Below are positions 8,920 to 18,566 of a DNA stretch of 64,000 nt, piece after piece. The position numbers were made by a program, and so were the translations under genes. The DNA lies in contig NZ_JBDUUH010000010.1 in assembly GCF_039939195.1 (NCBI RefSeq), positions 124,001-188,000 on the forward strand, given 5' to 3'. The first letter of the stretch is position 1; each line of letters begins with the position of its first letter. The notes below the pieces were generated by a model. That model was not told the origin of the DNA. It was given only the letters and a program-made list of their open reading frames with translations, and searched no databases. Source of the stretch: Foliimonas ilicis. GTDB lineage: Bacteria > Pseudomonadota > Alphaproteobacteria > Rhizobiales > Rhizobiaceae.

Positions 8920-9963
8920 TCAAGCCAATGCCGCGAGCACTGCCTGCGTGATCGCGTCCGTGGTGTCCTTGCCGCCAACGATGCCGATCCCGCCCGCCGT
9001 CGCCGCCTCGATCGCCGACATCACATCCTTCGCGGCCTGCGCCTCGCCAAGATGTTCGAGCATCATCGCACCCGACCAGATCGCAGCGATCGGGTTGGCG
9101 ATGCCCAGATGCGCGATGTCGGGTGCGGAGCCATGCACCGGTTCGAACATCGAAGGCGCACTGCGATCGGGATTGATGTTTGCGGACGCGGCAAAGCCAA
9201 GCCCGCCTTGGATCGCCGCGCCGAGATCGGTCAGGATATCGCCGAACAGATTGGATGCGACCACCACATCGAGACTTTCGGGAGCCATGACCATGCGCGC
9301 GGCCATTGCATCGATGTGATAGTGCGAGACCTCGACATCGGGGTAGCCCTTCGCGACCTCGCGCGTCACCTCATCCCAGAAGACCATCGAATATTTCTGC
9401 GCGTTCGATTTGGTCACGGAGGCAAGCTTTTTGCGGCGCGCCCTTGCCTGCTCGAAGCCGAAGCGGATGATACGCTCGACGCCTGTACGCGTGAAAATCG
9501 CCGTCTCGACAGCGACCTCGTCAGCCGTGCCTACATGAATGCGCCCGCCCGCCCCGGAATATTCGCCTTCGGTATTTTCGCGGATGCACAGAATGTCGAA
9601 GCCCTTTGAACGCAACGGTCCTTCCACGCCCGGCAGCAACCTGTGCGGCCGGATATTGGCGTATTGCACGAATGCCTTTCGAATGGGCAGAAGCAGACCG
9701 TGGAGAGAAACCGAATCCGGCACCTCCGCTGGCCAGCCGACAGCACCCAGATAAATCGCATCGAATTTCCGCAGCGTTTCGATGCCATCCTGCGGCATCA
9801 TCGCGCCGGTTTCCCGATAATAGGCGCAGGACCAAGGCAGGCTCGTGCCGTCGAGGCCGAAGCCGCCACGTTTTGCGGCAGCCTGAAGCACCTGCCAGGC
9901 CGCCTCCGTCACACTCTTGCCAATGCCGTCGCCTGGAATGAGCGCTATGGAATATGTCTTCAT
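8920..9963 (-). CDS. Tartrate dehydrogenase / D-malate dehydrogenase-type decarboxylating dehydrogenase
   Basis: 347 aa, a member of the isocitrate/isopropylmalate dehydrogenase family. Landmarks: IALIPGDGIG at the N-terminus, RENTEGEYSG, the metal-binding aspartates in NLFGDILTDLGAAIQGG, and the NAD-site stretch EPVHGSAPDIAHLGIANPIAA. The residues fit the tartrate/D-malate branch better than LeuB or Icd. It would oxidise and decarboxylate a 2-hydroxy acid such as D-malate, tartrate or a 3-substituted malate. It sits between two aldehyde dehydrogenase genes, 12 bp after the upstream one. A GhrA-like reductase in the same operon also handles 2-hydroxy/2-oxo acids, so the two may act on linked intermediates. 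Confidence 0.88.
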   Translation of the reverse strand: MKTYSIALIPGDGIGKSVTEAAWQVLQAAAKRGGFGLDGTSLPWSCAYYRETGAMMPQDGIETLRKFDAIYLGAVGWPAEVPDSVSLHGLLLPIRKAFVQYANIRPHRLLPGVEGPLRSKGFDILCIRENTEGEYSGAGGRIHVGTADEVAVETAIFTRTGVERIIRFGFEQARARRKKLASVTKSNAQKYSMVFWDEVTREVAKGYPDVEVSHYHIDAMAARMVMAPESLDVVVASNLFGDILTDLGAAIQGGLGFAASANINPDRSAPSMFEPVHGSAPDIAHLGIANPIAAIWSGAMMLEHLGEAQAAKDVMSAIEAATAGGIGIVGGKDTTDAITQAVLAALA

Positions 9964-9975
9964 GGCCTGTCTTTC

Positions 9976-11439
9976 CTAAAGGTCGATCAAAACGCTTTTG
10001 GATTTGCGGTTGGCAAGATAGGCTTCCCTGCCGAGATCCTTGCCGATGCCCGAATTCTTGTAGCCACCAGTCGGCAGAATGTGGTCCCGTGAGCGGCCGA
10101 AGCGATTTACCCAGACCGTTCCCGCCTGCAACGCTTTCGTTACCCGAAGAGCACGGGAGAGATCGCGTGTGAAAAGCCCTGCCGCCAGTCCATAGATCGG
10201 GTGATCGGCAAGCGCGAGCGCTTCTGCCTCGTCGCGGAAAGTCTGCACAGTCAGCACGGGTCCGAAGATTTCTTCAGTCACTGCAGGCGAACTGCCGGTA
10301 ACGCCGCGCAGCAATGTCGGCTCGTAGAAATAACCCTCGCGCTCCATCGGCCTGCCGCCGACGACGCATTCCGCACCCTGATCGATCGCCGTTTTGACGA
10401 TGCTGTCCATGCGGCCAAGCTGGCGTCCAGAAATGATGGGAGAGTATTGCGTCTCAGCATCCCAGGTTAGGCCCGGTTTTATATCAGTCATCTGGCGCGC
10501 GATTTTTTCCGACAGCGTATCGGCCACTTCTTCCGCCACAATGAGGCGCGAACCGGCAACACATGCCTGCCCGGCATTGGCCAGAATGCCGCGCGTGATG
10601 GCCGTTGCCGCAAGCTCCAGATCGGCATCTGCGAACACGACTTGCGGGCTCTTGCCTCCAAGTTCCAGCGTCATCGGCTTGATGCCGTTGCGGGCGATGT
10701 TTTGCATGATCGCAGCACCTGCCGCCGTCGAGCCTGTAAAGCTGACCTTCGAGATGCCGGGATGACCGGTAATGGCATTGCCGGTGGTCGGCCCGTCGCC
10801 AAGCACGATATTGATCAGACCGGCGGGAATGCCCGCCTGCACGGCGAGTTCGGCCATATAGAGTGTCGAGAACGGGGTCATTTCCGAGGGCTTGAGCACC
10901 ACGGCATTGCCTGCGGCAAGTGCCGGTCCGAGCTTCCACCCCGCCATGGAGATCGGGAAATTCCAGGGCGTGATCGCGCCGACCACGCCATAGGGCTCGG
11001 TCAGCGTCATGCCGAAGGAATTGGTGCTGGTCGGAACGACGTCGCTTCCTTCCTTGTCGGCAAATTCGGCGAAAAACCGTATTTGCTCGGCTGTCACCGC
11101 GATGTCGCCGTCGATCAACTGCGCAATCGGACGCGTTGAAGAAACGGCCTCCAGCCTTGCCAGCGTCAAGGCTTCCTGCTCGATCAAATCGGCCCAGCGA
11201 TGCAGCGCATTGAGACGTTCGCGGGGCCGCGCATCTGCCCAGCCGCTCGATTTCAGAGCCGACCGGGCCGCTTGCACAGCCCGATCGACCAAAGCTTCAT
11301 CCGCAACGGGACATTCGCCATAGACCTTGCCGTCGGACGGCCTGCGCATTTCCAGCGCGCCTACCGCCTCCACACGCTCACCGCCGATTAAATGATAAAA
11401 CGGAAATTCAACCGTCTCGGGATCGAAGCTCAAGGTCAT
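9976..11439 (-). CDS. NAD-dependent aldehyde dehydrogenase family protein
   Basis: About 487 aa. The catalytic Cys is in [11 protein letters not shown], the Glu in [11 protein letters not shown] and the NAD site in [12 protein letters not shown] take ATG 11439 ([10 protein letters not shown]); a GTG four codons upstream at 11451 is an alternative and neither has a strong ribosome site. It belongs to the general betaine/aminobutyraldehyde dehydrogenase group. It is the second aldehyde dehydrogenase of the operon, so it may act on a different aldehyde from GabD, for example the direct product of the FAD oxidase. That split of roles is inference. Confidence 0.88.
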   Translation of the reverse strand: MTLSFDPETVEFPFYHLIGGERVEAVGALEMRRPSDGKVYGECPVADEALVDRAVQAARSALKSSGWADARPRERLNALHRWADLIEQEALTLARLEAVSSTRPIAQLIDGDIAVTAEQIRFFAEFADKEGSDVVPTSTNSFGMTLTEPYGVVGAITPWNFPISMAGWKLGPALAAGNAVVLKPSEMTPFSTLYMAELAVQAGIPAGLINIVLGDGPTTGNAITGHPGISKVSFTGSTAAGAAIMQNIARNGIKPMTLELGGKSPQVVFADADLELAATAITRGILANAGQACVAGSRLIVAEEVADTLSEKIARQMTDIKPGLTWDAETQYSPIISGRQLGRMDSIVKTAIDQGAECVVGGRPMEREGYFYEPTLLRGVTGSSPAVTEEIFGPVLTVQTFRDEAEALALADHPIYGLAAGLFTRDLSRALRVTKALQAGTVWVNRFGRSRDHILPTGGYKNSGIGKDLGREAYLANRKSKSVLIDL

Positions 11440-11457
11440 GGCGCGGCTCACATTCGA

Positions 11458-11814
11458 TCAGTCGTAAACACAAACGTAGATCTTGCGCACCGTCTCGATG
11501 GTACGCCACACGCCGACAAAACCCGGCTTCATCACGAAGCTGTCGCCTGCGCGATAAGTTTTCGTTTCACCGTCCTTTTCCTCGATTTCGACCAAACCCG
11601 ACAGGATATGGCAGAATTCGTAGGTCGTTCCCTTGATCGAGTGCGTCTCGCCGGGCGTTGCTTCCCAAACACCGGTCAAAACCTTTTCCCCGCGGGAAGC
11701 GTCCTGCGCCCAGGTCTTGAAAGAAGGAGTGCCGGAGATCAGACGCTCAGGCGTCGGCAGAGCCTCTTTCGGCGCGAAGTCCGCATTGGGATCGATGGTG
11801 ATTAGCAGCGACAT
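11458..11814 (-). CDS. Small cupin protein (DUF861/EutQ-like)
   Basis: 118 aa with one cupin barrel. The region GVWEATPGETHSIKGTTYEFCHILSG and the later GDSFVMKPGFVGVWRT are typical of cupin_3 (DUF861) proteins, where a tryptophan-containing C-terminal strand is conserved. Such proteins are common companions of amine and amino-acid catabolic genes, but few have known activity. It lies 7 bp upstream of the aldehyde dehydrogenase reading frame and 17 bp after the reductase, inside the operon. No function can be read from the sequence beyond a metal or small-acid binding barrel. Confidence 0.85.
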   Translation of the reverse strand: MSLLITIDPNADFAPKEALPTPERLISGTPSFKTWAQDASRGEKVLTGVWEATPGETHSIKGTTYEFCHILSGLVEIEEKDGETKTYRAGDSFVMKPGFVGVWRTIETVRKIYVCVYD

Positions 11815-11831
11815 GGCAAATTCCTTGTGGG

Positions 11832-12782
11832 TTAGTAACCGAGGGTCCGATCGACGAGGCCGATCAGGGGATCACCGGCGCGGTGGCGACGGATATTTTC
11901 TATGACGGAACGGGCAGCCGTTTCCGGCTGCGTCACCGAGGCGATGTGCGGCGTGATCGTCACCTTCGGATGCGTCCAGAGCGGACGACCTTTCGGCAAT
12001 GGCTCAGGATCGGTGACATCAAGCATCGCGGCAGAAAGCTGTCCGCTGTCCAGCGCGTCGATCAGGGCCTGCTGGCCGAGCTGCGGTCCGCGCCCGGCAT
12101 GCACCAGCCCGGCCCCGGCAGGCAGCATGGAAAAGAGGCGCGCATCGAGAATGCCGCGCGTTTCTGCAGTCAACGGCAGCAGGCAGACGAGAATGTCCGT
12201 GCGCGCCAGAAAATCTGCAAGCTGCTCTTCGCCGTGGAAGCAAGTGACGCCGTCGATCTCTTTTTTGCTGCGGCTCCATCCGGCGAGCGGAAACTGGAAT
12301 GGCTTGAGGCGTTCCAGACAAGCCTGCGCCAGCATGCCAAGCCCCAGAAAGCCAACCCGGCGTTCGGTCGCCTGCACGGCAGGGCGCGCCTGCCATTCTT
12401 CTCTGGCTTGCTGCTGGCGATAGGCGGGAATGTCGCGGTGAAGGGAAAGAACGCCGAGCGCAACATATTCCTGCATCATGCGTATGATGCCGTCTTCCAC
12501 CATGCGCACCAGCTTCACATTATCCGGTATGCTGCCTGGCGCGAACTGATCTACCCCCGCACCGATGGAGAACAGAACTTCCAGATTTCTGTAACGGGAA
12601 ATGTCGCCCTGCGCTGCCCAGGTCAGGAGATAGCGAATTTTTTCCGGATCCGCGTTTTCGCTGCCATGCACGAATTCCACATCCGGCAATTCGCGTTCGA
12701 ACGCAGCGCGAAACACTGCCGCACGCTCGGCGTCGGAATCGAAAACAAACATTTTTGGCTCCGCCTTTTGTTCGATTGTCAT
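11832..12782 (-). CDS. D-2-hydroxyacid dehydrogenase, GhrA-like (glyoxylate/hydroxypyruvate reductase A)
   Basis: 316 aa. The start at 12782 overlaps the stop of the deacetylase gene in an ATGA arrangement, which argues for translational coupling. The nucleotide-binding motif is [11 protein letters not shown]; catalytic residues are visible as Arg in HAGRGPQLG, Glu in DVTDPEPLP and His in ITPHIASVT. The C-terminus GLVDRTLGY closely resembles the end of E. coli GhrA. GhrA reduces 2-oxo acids such as glyoxylate and hydroxypyruvate with NADPH. The real 2-oxo acid in this pathway is unknown, though the aminotransferase could supply one. Confidence 0.88.
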   Translation of the reverse strand: MTIEQKAEPKMFVFDSDAERAAVFRAAFERELPDVEFVHGSENADPEKIRYLLTWAAQGDISRYRNLEVLFSIGAGVDQFAPGSIPDNVKLVRMVEDGIIRMMQEYVALGVLSLHRDIPAYRQQQAREEWQARPAVQATERRVGFLGLGMLAQACLERLKPFQFPLAGWSRSKKEIDGVTCFHGEEQLADFLARTDILVCLLPLTAETRGILDARLFSMLPAGAGLVHAGRGPQLGQQALIDALDSGQLSAAMLDVTDPEPLPKGRPLWTHPKVTITPHIASVTQPETAARSVIENIRRHRAGDPLIGLVDRTLGY

Positions 12783-13903
12783 GCCGTCAGCCGCACCCCG
12801 AGATTCTCGATCATTTTCTGGCACGCAGCGAGTTCGCCAGTTTCGATAAATTCGTTCGCGCGGTGAGCACGGGCGATGTCGCCCGGCCCGCAGATGATGG
12901 CGTCGATTCCGGCCTGCTGATAAAGCCCCGCCTCCGTGCCGTAGCTCACGGCAGCGAGCGGCTCCTGCCCCGTCAGCTCGGCCATACGAATGGCCAGCTG
13001 GTTCTTTTCGGAAAGCGAAAGAGCCGGATAGGCGCTCAGCTCACGCCATGACACCTCGTAGCCCTTACTGCGCAATGCGAAAAGTTGCGCCTTCACTGGC
13101 TCCAGCAAGGATGAAGGGCACATTCCGGAAATCGCGCGGACTTCGATATCCGCCGTGCAGCGGTCGGGAATGATGTTGACAGCCTGGCCGCCCGCAACGA
13201 CGCCGAACTGCAAGGACGAATAGGGCGGCACGAAATATTCATCGAACGGTCCAGCCACAAGCTCGTCCGCATAGTCCAAAGCCTGCGCAATCACACCAGC
13301 CATCGCATGAACGGCATTCAGTCCGAGATCGGGACGCGACGAATGCCCGGAGCGCCCGATCACCTCAAGACGCGCCGCGGCCTTTCCCTTATGCGCGCGA
13401 ACCGCCTGCATCCGGCTTGGCTCGCCGATGATCGCGCCTGCAGGCTTCTCGCAAAGTTCGGGCAGAGCGGCCAGCAGATGCGGCACGCCCCGGCAGCCGA
13501 TTTCCTCGTCGTAGGAAAACGCCAGATGAACCGGCTGCTGCAAACGCATCGAAGCAAGACACGGCAAGCTCGCAAGCGCGCAAGCCAGAAATCCCTTCAT
13601 GTCGGAAGTGCCACGGCCGTAAAGCCTGTCGCCATCGCGGCGAAGCTCAAACGGATCGGACGTCCATTCGGGCTCCGCTGCCGGCACGACATCCATATGG
13701 CCAGAAAGCACATATCCTGATTGGTCGCACGGACCGATCGTCGCGAAGAGATTGGCGCGATCACCTTCCGGCCCCGGAAGGACCGAGACACTTGCTCCCA
13801 ACGCTTCGCAATAGCTGCGAATCCAATCGACGATTTCGCCATTGGGTGCGCCCGCAACAGAGCGAAACGCTATCAGCTTCGCGAGAATTTCTTCGACATT
13901 CAT
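12779..13903 (-). CDS. argE: Acetylornithine deacetylase-like M20 amidohydrolase (ArgE family)
   Basis: 374 aa M20 metallopeptidase-family enzyme. Metal ligands are visible: His69 and Asp71 in SGHMDVVP, Asp101 in GRGTSDMKG, Glu133-Glu134 in YDEEIGC and a late His in [12 protein letters not shown] 13903 gives the usual family N-terminus; an ATG four codons earlier (13915) is possible. ArgE removes the acetyl group from N-acetyl-L-ornithine. Its placement first in a catabolic operon, with two GNAT genes nearby, suggests it may deacetylate a catabolic intermediate rather than serve arginine synthesis. No arginine-synthesis genes are nearby. The gene symbol names the family rather than a proven role. 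Confidence 0.85.
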   Translation of the reverse strand: MNVEEILAKLIAFRSVAGAPNGEIVDWIRSYCEALGASVSVLPGPEGDRANLFATIGPCDQSGYVLSGHMDVVPAAEPEWTSDPFELRRDGDRLYGRGTSDMKGFLACALASLPCLASMRLQQPVHLAFSYDEEIGCRGVPHLLAALPELCEKPAGAIIGEPSRMQAVRAHKGKAAARLEVIGRSGHSSRPDLGLNAVHAMAGVIAQALDYADELVAGPFDEYFVPPYSSLQFGVVAGGQAVNIIPDRCTADIEVRAISGMCPSSLLEPVKAQLFALRSKGYEVSWRELSAYPALSLSEKNQLAIRMAELTGQEPLAAVSYGTEAGLYQQAGIDAIICGPGDIARAHRANEFIETGELAACQKMIENLGVRLTA

Positions 13904-14147
13904 GAGCCACCGCATTGCTTCTGCGACGGAAGTCTATCGGCTGCCGGTAGCTTTCCCTGCCGAATAGCGCTGTGCTTTAGGTGAAGATTTCAAATAGCGG
14001 CCGTGGGGAAGTGGAAACTGCTGCCGCCTTCATGCGAAACTTCGGCAAAGATATCCGCCGGCGCGCATTGCATTCGGCCGTTGGATTGAAAAGACTGCGA
14101 GAAAGATCAAAGGGAACGCATCCGATGAAGGGAGCGGGGGACCTGCA

Positions 14148-15026
14148 ATGCAGAAATCTGTACGCCTGAAATCGTTCGAACTTGTCTCGCCCGATATTGC
14201 CGATACCGATGTCGATCTGCTTCATGCCCTGTCGCTCGGCGTTGGCTGGCCGCACAGGCCGAAGGATTGGGATGTGCTGCGCCGCGCCGGTCACGGTCTG
14301 GTCGCCGTCGATGGCATAGGCCGCGTATTCGGAACGGCAATGTGGTTTCCGCAGGGCGACGATTTCGCGACCATCGGCATGGTGATCACCTCACCCCGCA
14401 CACAGGCGCAGGGCAATGGAAAGTGGCTCATGGACCAGATTCTGGAGCGTAGCGGCAAGCGACATCTGAGCCTGAACGCAACCCATGCCGCCTATAATCT
14501 TTATGTGTCGCTGGGCTTCGTAAAGGAGGCTACGGTCTACCAGCATCAGGGTGAGGTGATCTATCACCCGCCGTCTCTGCCTGCTTTCCATGGCGAATTG
14601 CGGCGGCTCTCGGCTGAGGATTTTCCGGAGATTGCCGCGCTCGATGCCAGTGCCTTCGGAACGAGCCGCACGGAGTTGCTCGAAATTCTCGCGCGGGATG
14701 CGACCATTTACGGCCTTCTGCGCAACGGTGAAATCACCGGTTACGCGCTCTGCCGCGAATTCGGACGCGGCCATGTTGTCGGCCCCATTGTCGCGTCGAA
14801 CGACGAGGATGCAATTCGCCTCACGGCAGCACATCTTGAAAGTCTGTCGGGGCAGTTCGCCCGCGTCGATACGCGCGAAAAGGACGGTGCCTTTGCCGAT
14901 TTCCTTGAACGAAACAGGTTCGGTATTTTCGGCACGGTCACCACGATGACCAAGGGTCGCCGCTTTCCCGTCCGCAAACCCGGTAAAGCCTGGATTTACG
15001 GTCTCGCTGGCCACGCTCTAGGCTGA
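14148..15026 (+). CDS. GNAT-family N-acetyltransferase, two-domain type (paralogue)
   Basis: 292 aa, same architecture as the GNAT at 4280-5122. The first domain has VGWPHRPKDWDVL, matching GWPHRREDWEMV of the paralogue, and an acetyl-CoA loop QAQGNGKWLM; the second half carries CREFGRGHVVGPIVA. A ribosome site, GGAGCGGGGG, lies shortly before ATG 14148. It is transcribed away from the ArgE-like operon across a 244-bp spacer, so the acetylase and deacetylase genes share a control region. This supports a joint role in adding and removing an acetyl group, but the substrate is not known. Confidence 0.87.
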   Translation: MQKSVRLKSFELVSPDIADTDVDLLHALSLGVGWPHRPKDWDVLRRAGHGLVAVDGIGRVFGTAMWFPQGDDFATIGMVITSPRTQAQGNGKWLMDQILERSGKRHLSLNATHAAYNLYVSLGFVKEATVYQHQGEVIYHPPSLPAFHGELRRLSAEDFPEIAALDASAFGTSRTELLEILARDATIYGLLRNGEITGYALCREFGRGHVVGPIVASNDEDAIRLTAAHLESLSGQFARVDTREKDGAFADFLERNRFGIFGTVTTMTKGRRFPVRKPGKAWIYGLAGHALG

Positions 15027-15066
15027 CAGGACACTATTTTCCTGAGCGTACCAGAGGGTGCCGGGC

Positions 15067-15095
15067 AAAAAAAAGGCCAGGCAAATTGCCTGACC
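15067..15095 (-). terminator. Rho-independent terminator of the cold shock gene
   Basis: On the minus strand, GGTCAGGCAA and TTGCCTGGCC form a stem with one G-U type mismatch, followed by eight T residues (A-run at 15067-15074). It lies about 60 bp after the stop of the cold shock gene. Confidence 0.9.
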
Positions 15096-15157
15096 TCTGT
15101 TGGTCTCATACTCTCGAAGTGCCAGTACATCCGTGGTCACACGAGAGCAGTTACCGA

Positions 15158-15367
15158 TTAGACAGCCTGGAGATTACAGGCGGACATTTTGCCCGACTTG
15201 CTGTCGCGTTCCAGGTCGTAGCCGATCTTCTGGCCTTCGACGATTTCGCGCATACCAGCGCGCTCGACGGCAGAGATGTGAACGAAAGCGTCGTCGCCGC
15301 CGTTGTCAGGCTGAATGAAGCCGAAGCCTTTAGTGGAATTGAACCATTTAACTGTGCCAGTGGCCAT
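15158..15367 (-). CDS. Cold shock domain protein (CspA family)
   Basis: 69 aa, a single cold shock domain. The RNP1-like motif is KGFGFIQPDNG and RNP2 is DAFVHISAVE, both needed for single-strand nucleic acid binding. It probably works as an RNA chaperone in the cytoplasm. I start at 15367 (MATGTVKWFN) because this is the family N-terminus and GAAAGGG precedes it by 6 nt. Upstream is a spacer of about 228 bp with no gene, which could supply a long 5' leader as in many csp genes. A strong terminator follows. It is not linked to the catabolic modules around it. Confidence 0.95.
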   Translation of the reverse strand: MATGTVKWFNSTKGFGFIQPDNGGDDAFVHISAVERAGMREIVEGQKIGYDLERDSKSGKMSACNLQAV

Positions 15368-15595
15368 GATGAACCCTTTCATAGCAATATTGAGTAACCG
15401 CCGCCAATAAGCGACGGATGATGATAGCGATGTTTTGAAGGGAGGGTTTGTTCAGGCGCACTGCTAATGCGCGGTAACCAAAGCTCAGCAAGAAAATATC
15501 GATCTACCCACGATAGAGGCAGCAGGCTTGATTGTCAACTTCTAGGTTTTGCCTCATCGAAACCGAGCAAAAGGACAGGAAAGGATTCTCTCCGT

Positions 15596-16624
15596 TCAAC
15601 GCCTTTTCCCGCGGACGCTGCTGGTTTTGTTGCCGCGAGGCCCGGTTTGAACCGGCGTGTTGCTGCGGTTTTCGTCGGACAGTTTGCGCCAACGCGAAAA
15701 ACGCTCGGAATCCAGCGTACCTGCGGTTAAAGCTGCCTTCACCGCGCAGCCAGGTTCGCGGGTATGTGTGCAATCGCGAAACCTGCAAAGCGGGGTAAGC
15801 TCGGTAATTTCGGCGAACAATGTGTCGATACCGTAAGCCGCATCGCTAACCTGCAGCGTCCGCATTCCCGGCGTATCAATCACCCAGCCACCACCTGCAA
15901 TGGCGTGCAGCGAACGCGCTGTGGTGGTGTGGCGTCCTTTGGCATCGTGTTCACGAATGTCGCCGGTTTGTTGAGGCAATTGTTGCGCTGAACCTGCCAG
16001 CGTATTCACCAATGTCGATTTTCCGACGCCGGAGGAACCGATCACTGCAACCGTCTGCCCGGCACGGCACCATTCGGTCAAGGCAACTGCCGCATCGGCG
16101 TTGCGAGGGTTCACCACAACGACCCCCAGCCCACGCTGCAACGCAGCAGCTTGCTTTTCATATTCCTGAGCGTCCGCCACGGTATCGGCCTTGGTCAGCA
16201 GGATCACCGGAGTCGTTCCGGCTTCATTCGCCAGCGCCAGATAGCGCTCAAGCCGGGCAGGATTGAAATCGGCATTGCATGAGGTGACAATAAACAACGT
16301 GTCGACATTGGCTGCGGCAAGCTGCGGGAGCCTGCCGCCTTGGGTAAGGCGCTCCAAAACCGTTTTGCGGGTCAGACGGCGGTGCAGCAATTGGCCCTGA
16401 GGCTCGACAAGAACCCAGTCACCAACAGCGTAGTCGCCGGTGTTGGCGTGCACCGGCAGTGTCAGATCGATTTGCCCTTCCTGTGTTATGCCCGTCAGCC
16501 GGTCACGGTGGACCGTTGCGATACGCGCCGGGACAAGATCAGCCTCATCGGAAACAAGCTGATCGCTGAAAAAATCTGTCCATCCCAACGTTGCAAGGGA
16601 CCAAGGGTACGGCGTCGCATGCAT
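15596..16624 (-). CDS. rsgA: Ribosome small subunit biogenesis GTPase RsgA
   Basis: 342 aa circularly permuted GTPase. The motif order G4 (TKAD, 144-147), G1 (GSSGVGKST, 196-204), G3 (DTPG, 250-253) is diagnostic of the YjeQ/RsgA family. An OB-fold precedes it and a C-terminal zinc knuckle follows (Cys280, Cys285, His287, Cys293). The protein helps late maturation of the 30S subunit. It is divergent from selO. The C-terminal tail is basic (GKRR at the end), as often seen for RNA-binding proteins. Confidence 0.95.
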   Translation of the reverse strand: MHATPYPWSLATLGWTDFFSDQLVSDEADLVPARIATVHRDRLTGITQEGQIDLTLPVHANTGDYAVGDWVLVEPQGQLLHRRLTRKTVLERLTQGGRLPQLAAANVDTLFIVTSCNADFNPARLERYLALANEAGTTPVILLTKADTVADAQEYEKQAAALQRGLGVVVVNPRNADAAVALTEWCRAGQTVAVIGSSGVGKSTLVNTLAGSAQQLPQQTGDIREHDAKGRHTTTARSLHAIAGGGWVIDTPGMRTLQVSDAAYGIDTLFAEITELTPLCRFRDCTHTREPGCAVKAALTAGTLDSERFSRWRKLSDENRSNTPVQTGPRGNKTSSVRGKRR

Positions 16625-16814
16625 TGGATAGCATCCCAGATAAAATCAGGCGCGAACGCCTCTCACCGTTGTATGGGCTGCATGATGCGATTTAACAAGC
16701 TGAGGCATCGAATAGCGGGCTATTGTCAGCTTCTGCATTGGAAACCGCTGTGAACAAGCGCCCTGAGACCCTATATCCTGAATAACAGTTCACATCGGAA
16801 GCGGCTTGATCGGC

Positions 16815-18317
16815 ATGTCGGAAACAACACCAGCCAGGAAATTTGAAACGTTGCAAGAGAAAGCGGCTGCGGCGCCATTGTTTGAAAACAGCTACGTGCA
16901 GCTTCCCGATCGGTTCTTTGCTCGAATGGAATCCAACCCCGTTTCGGCCCCCAGAATCATCCGTATCAATCGGCCTTTGGCATCAGAACTCAATCTGGAC
17001 CCTGATTGGCTGGAAAGCCGCGCAGGGATCGAAATGCTGGCCGGAAACGAATTCCCGGATGGCGCGGCGCCGATCGCCCTTGCCTATGCCGGCCACCAAT
17101 TCGGCGGCTTCGTCCCGCAACTCGGCGACGGACGTGCATTGCTGATCGGCGAGGTGATCGACGCTCAGGGAATTCGGCGCGATATCCAGCTCAAGGGATC
17201 CGGCCCGACCCGGTTTTCTCGTCACGCCGACGGGCGCGCAGCGCTCGGTCCGGTGCTTCGCGAATATATAGTCAGCGAAGCCATGGCAGCACTTGGCATA
17301 CCCACAACCCGGACGCTCGCGGCGGTTCTGACCGGCGATCCGGTGTTTCGGGAAACGCGCTTGCCAGGCGCGATCCTGACGCGAGTGGCCGCAAGCCATG
17401 TGCGCATCGGCACATTTCAATATTTCGCGGCCCGCGGCGATACCGATGGCCTAAAAGCGCTTTCGGAATATGTAATCAACCGTCACTTCCCCAAGATCGC
17501 GAAGCACGATCAGCCTTATCTCGCACTGCTTGAGGCAGTCATTTCCGGCCAGGCCGAATTGGTGGCACGCTGGATGCTGGTCGGCTTCATTCATGGTGTC
17601 ATGAATACCGACAACATGACCATTTCCGGCGAGACCATCGACTATGGGCCATGCGCCTTCATGGATGCATACGATCCGGCCACCGTGTTCAGCTCGATCG
17701 ATAGTCAGGGCCGGTATTCCTATGCGAACCAGCCCCGTATTGCCGTCTGGAACCTGGCGCGGCTTGCCGAAACGCTTCTGCCGCTTCTTCATGAAGACGG
17801 GGATGAAGCGGTCAGGATTGCCGAGAGATCGCTCAAGAAATTCCAGTCCTTATATGAGGCAAATTTCCATCGTGGATTGCGCCGAAAGCTAGGGCTGTTC
17901 AGCGAAGAAGAGGGCGATATCGCGCTCATAGCCGATCTGTTCGAGATCATGGCGCGCAACAGGGCCGATTACACGCTGACCTTCAGAGGCCTGGCCGATA
18001 AGGACGATACGCGCCTGCTTTTCGCCGATCCGGAATCGTTCGACGACTGGCACGCGCGATGGCAGCAACGATTTGCACGGGAAACCGATCACGGCGCGAG
18101 CCGTCAGGTCATGTTGTCGACCAACCCAAAATACATTCCCCGAAACCATCGCGTCGAAGCGGTCATCAAGGCTGCGGTAGAAGCGTCGGATTTTCGATTG
18201 TTCGAAGAGCTGCTGACGGTGGTCGGCAGCCCCTTCGAAGAGCAGCCGGACATGGCCCGCTATTCGCTCCCGCCCGAAGGATATGAGCGCGTTCTTCAGA
18301 CTTTTTGTGGAACGTAG
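16815..18317 (+). CDS. selO: SelO/YdiU-family protein adenylyltransferase
   Basis: 500 aa. SelO proteins have a kinase-like fold with ATP bound upside-down and attach AMP to protein Ser/Thr/Tyr residues. Landmarks here are YAGHQFGGFVPQLGDGRA, KGSGPTRFSRHADGRA, and the metal-binding region GFIHGVMNTDNM followed by IDYGPCAFMD. The protein ends FCGT with a Cys third from the end, the position where eukaryotic SelO carries selenocysteine; this alignment is by eye. I take ATG 16815; a TTG three codons upstream is an alternative. It stands alone between rsgA and the ABC operon. Confidence 0.93.
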   Translation: MSETTPARKFETLQEKAAAAPLFENSYVQLPDRFFARMESNPVSAPRIIRINRPLASELNLDPDWLESRAGIEMLAGNEFPDGAAPIALAYAGHQFGGFVPQLGDGRALLIGEVIDAQGIRRDIQLKGSGPTRFSRHADGRAALGPVLREYIVSEAMAALGIPTTRTLAAVLTGDPVFRETRLPGAILTRVAASHVRIGTFQYFAARGDTDGLKALSEYVINRHFPKIAKHDQPYLALLEAVISGQAELVARWMLVGFIHGVMNTDNMTISGETIDYGPCAFMDAYDPATVFSSIDSQGRYSYANQPRIAVWNLARLAETLLPLLHEDGDEAVRIAERSLKKFQSLYEANFHRGLRRKLGLFSEEEGDIALIADLFEIMARNRADYTLTFRGLADKDDTRLLFADPESFDDWHARWQQRFARETDHGASRQVMLSTNPKYIPRNHRVEAVIKAAVEASDFRLFEELLTVVGSPFEEQPDMARYSLPPEGYERVLQTFCGT

Positions 18318-18448
18318 ACCAAGCGAAAACCACTGCATTTCTGTCATTTGATGGCCGGCGAACCCTAGGACGGCATCCATCAACTGCGCCCGGAATTTGT
18401 CCCGCACCCGCCAGCGGTGGGCGAGGTATAAATTCGGGCTCGCCATTA

Positions 18449-18458
18449 TTGTATACAA
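18449..18458. promoter_or_regulatory. Palindromic operator candidate upstream of the Liv-type ABC operon
   Basis: TTGTATACAA is a perfect 10-bp palindrome about 110 bp before the binding-protein start. A half-site, TTGTAT, recurs at 18483-18488, and a good -35 hexamer TTGACA lies between them (18474-18479). The sequence type fits GntR/FCD regulators. The regulator gene at the end of this operon (24160-24864) is the obvious candidate to bind it. Confidence 0.55.
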
Positions 18459-18566
18459 AATGAAAGATAAATGTTGACATTATTGTATTTTCCCATTCCC
18501 CTAGCGTCATCCGCGCAGCCACAGAGCATGACCACACAAGCGCGATAACAAAAAAAGGGGAACGAC

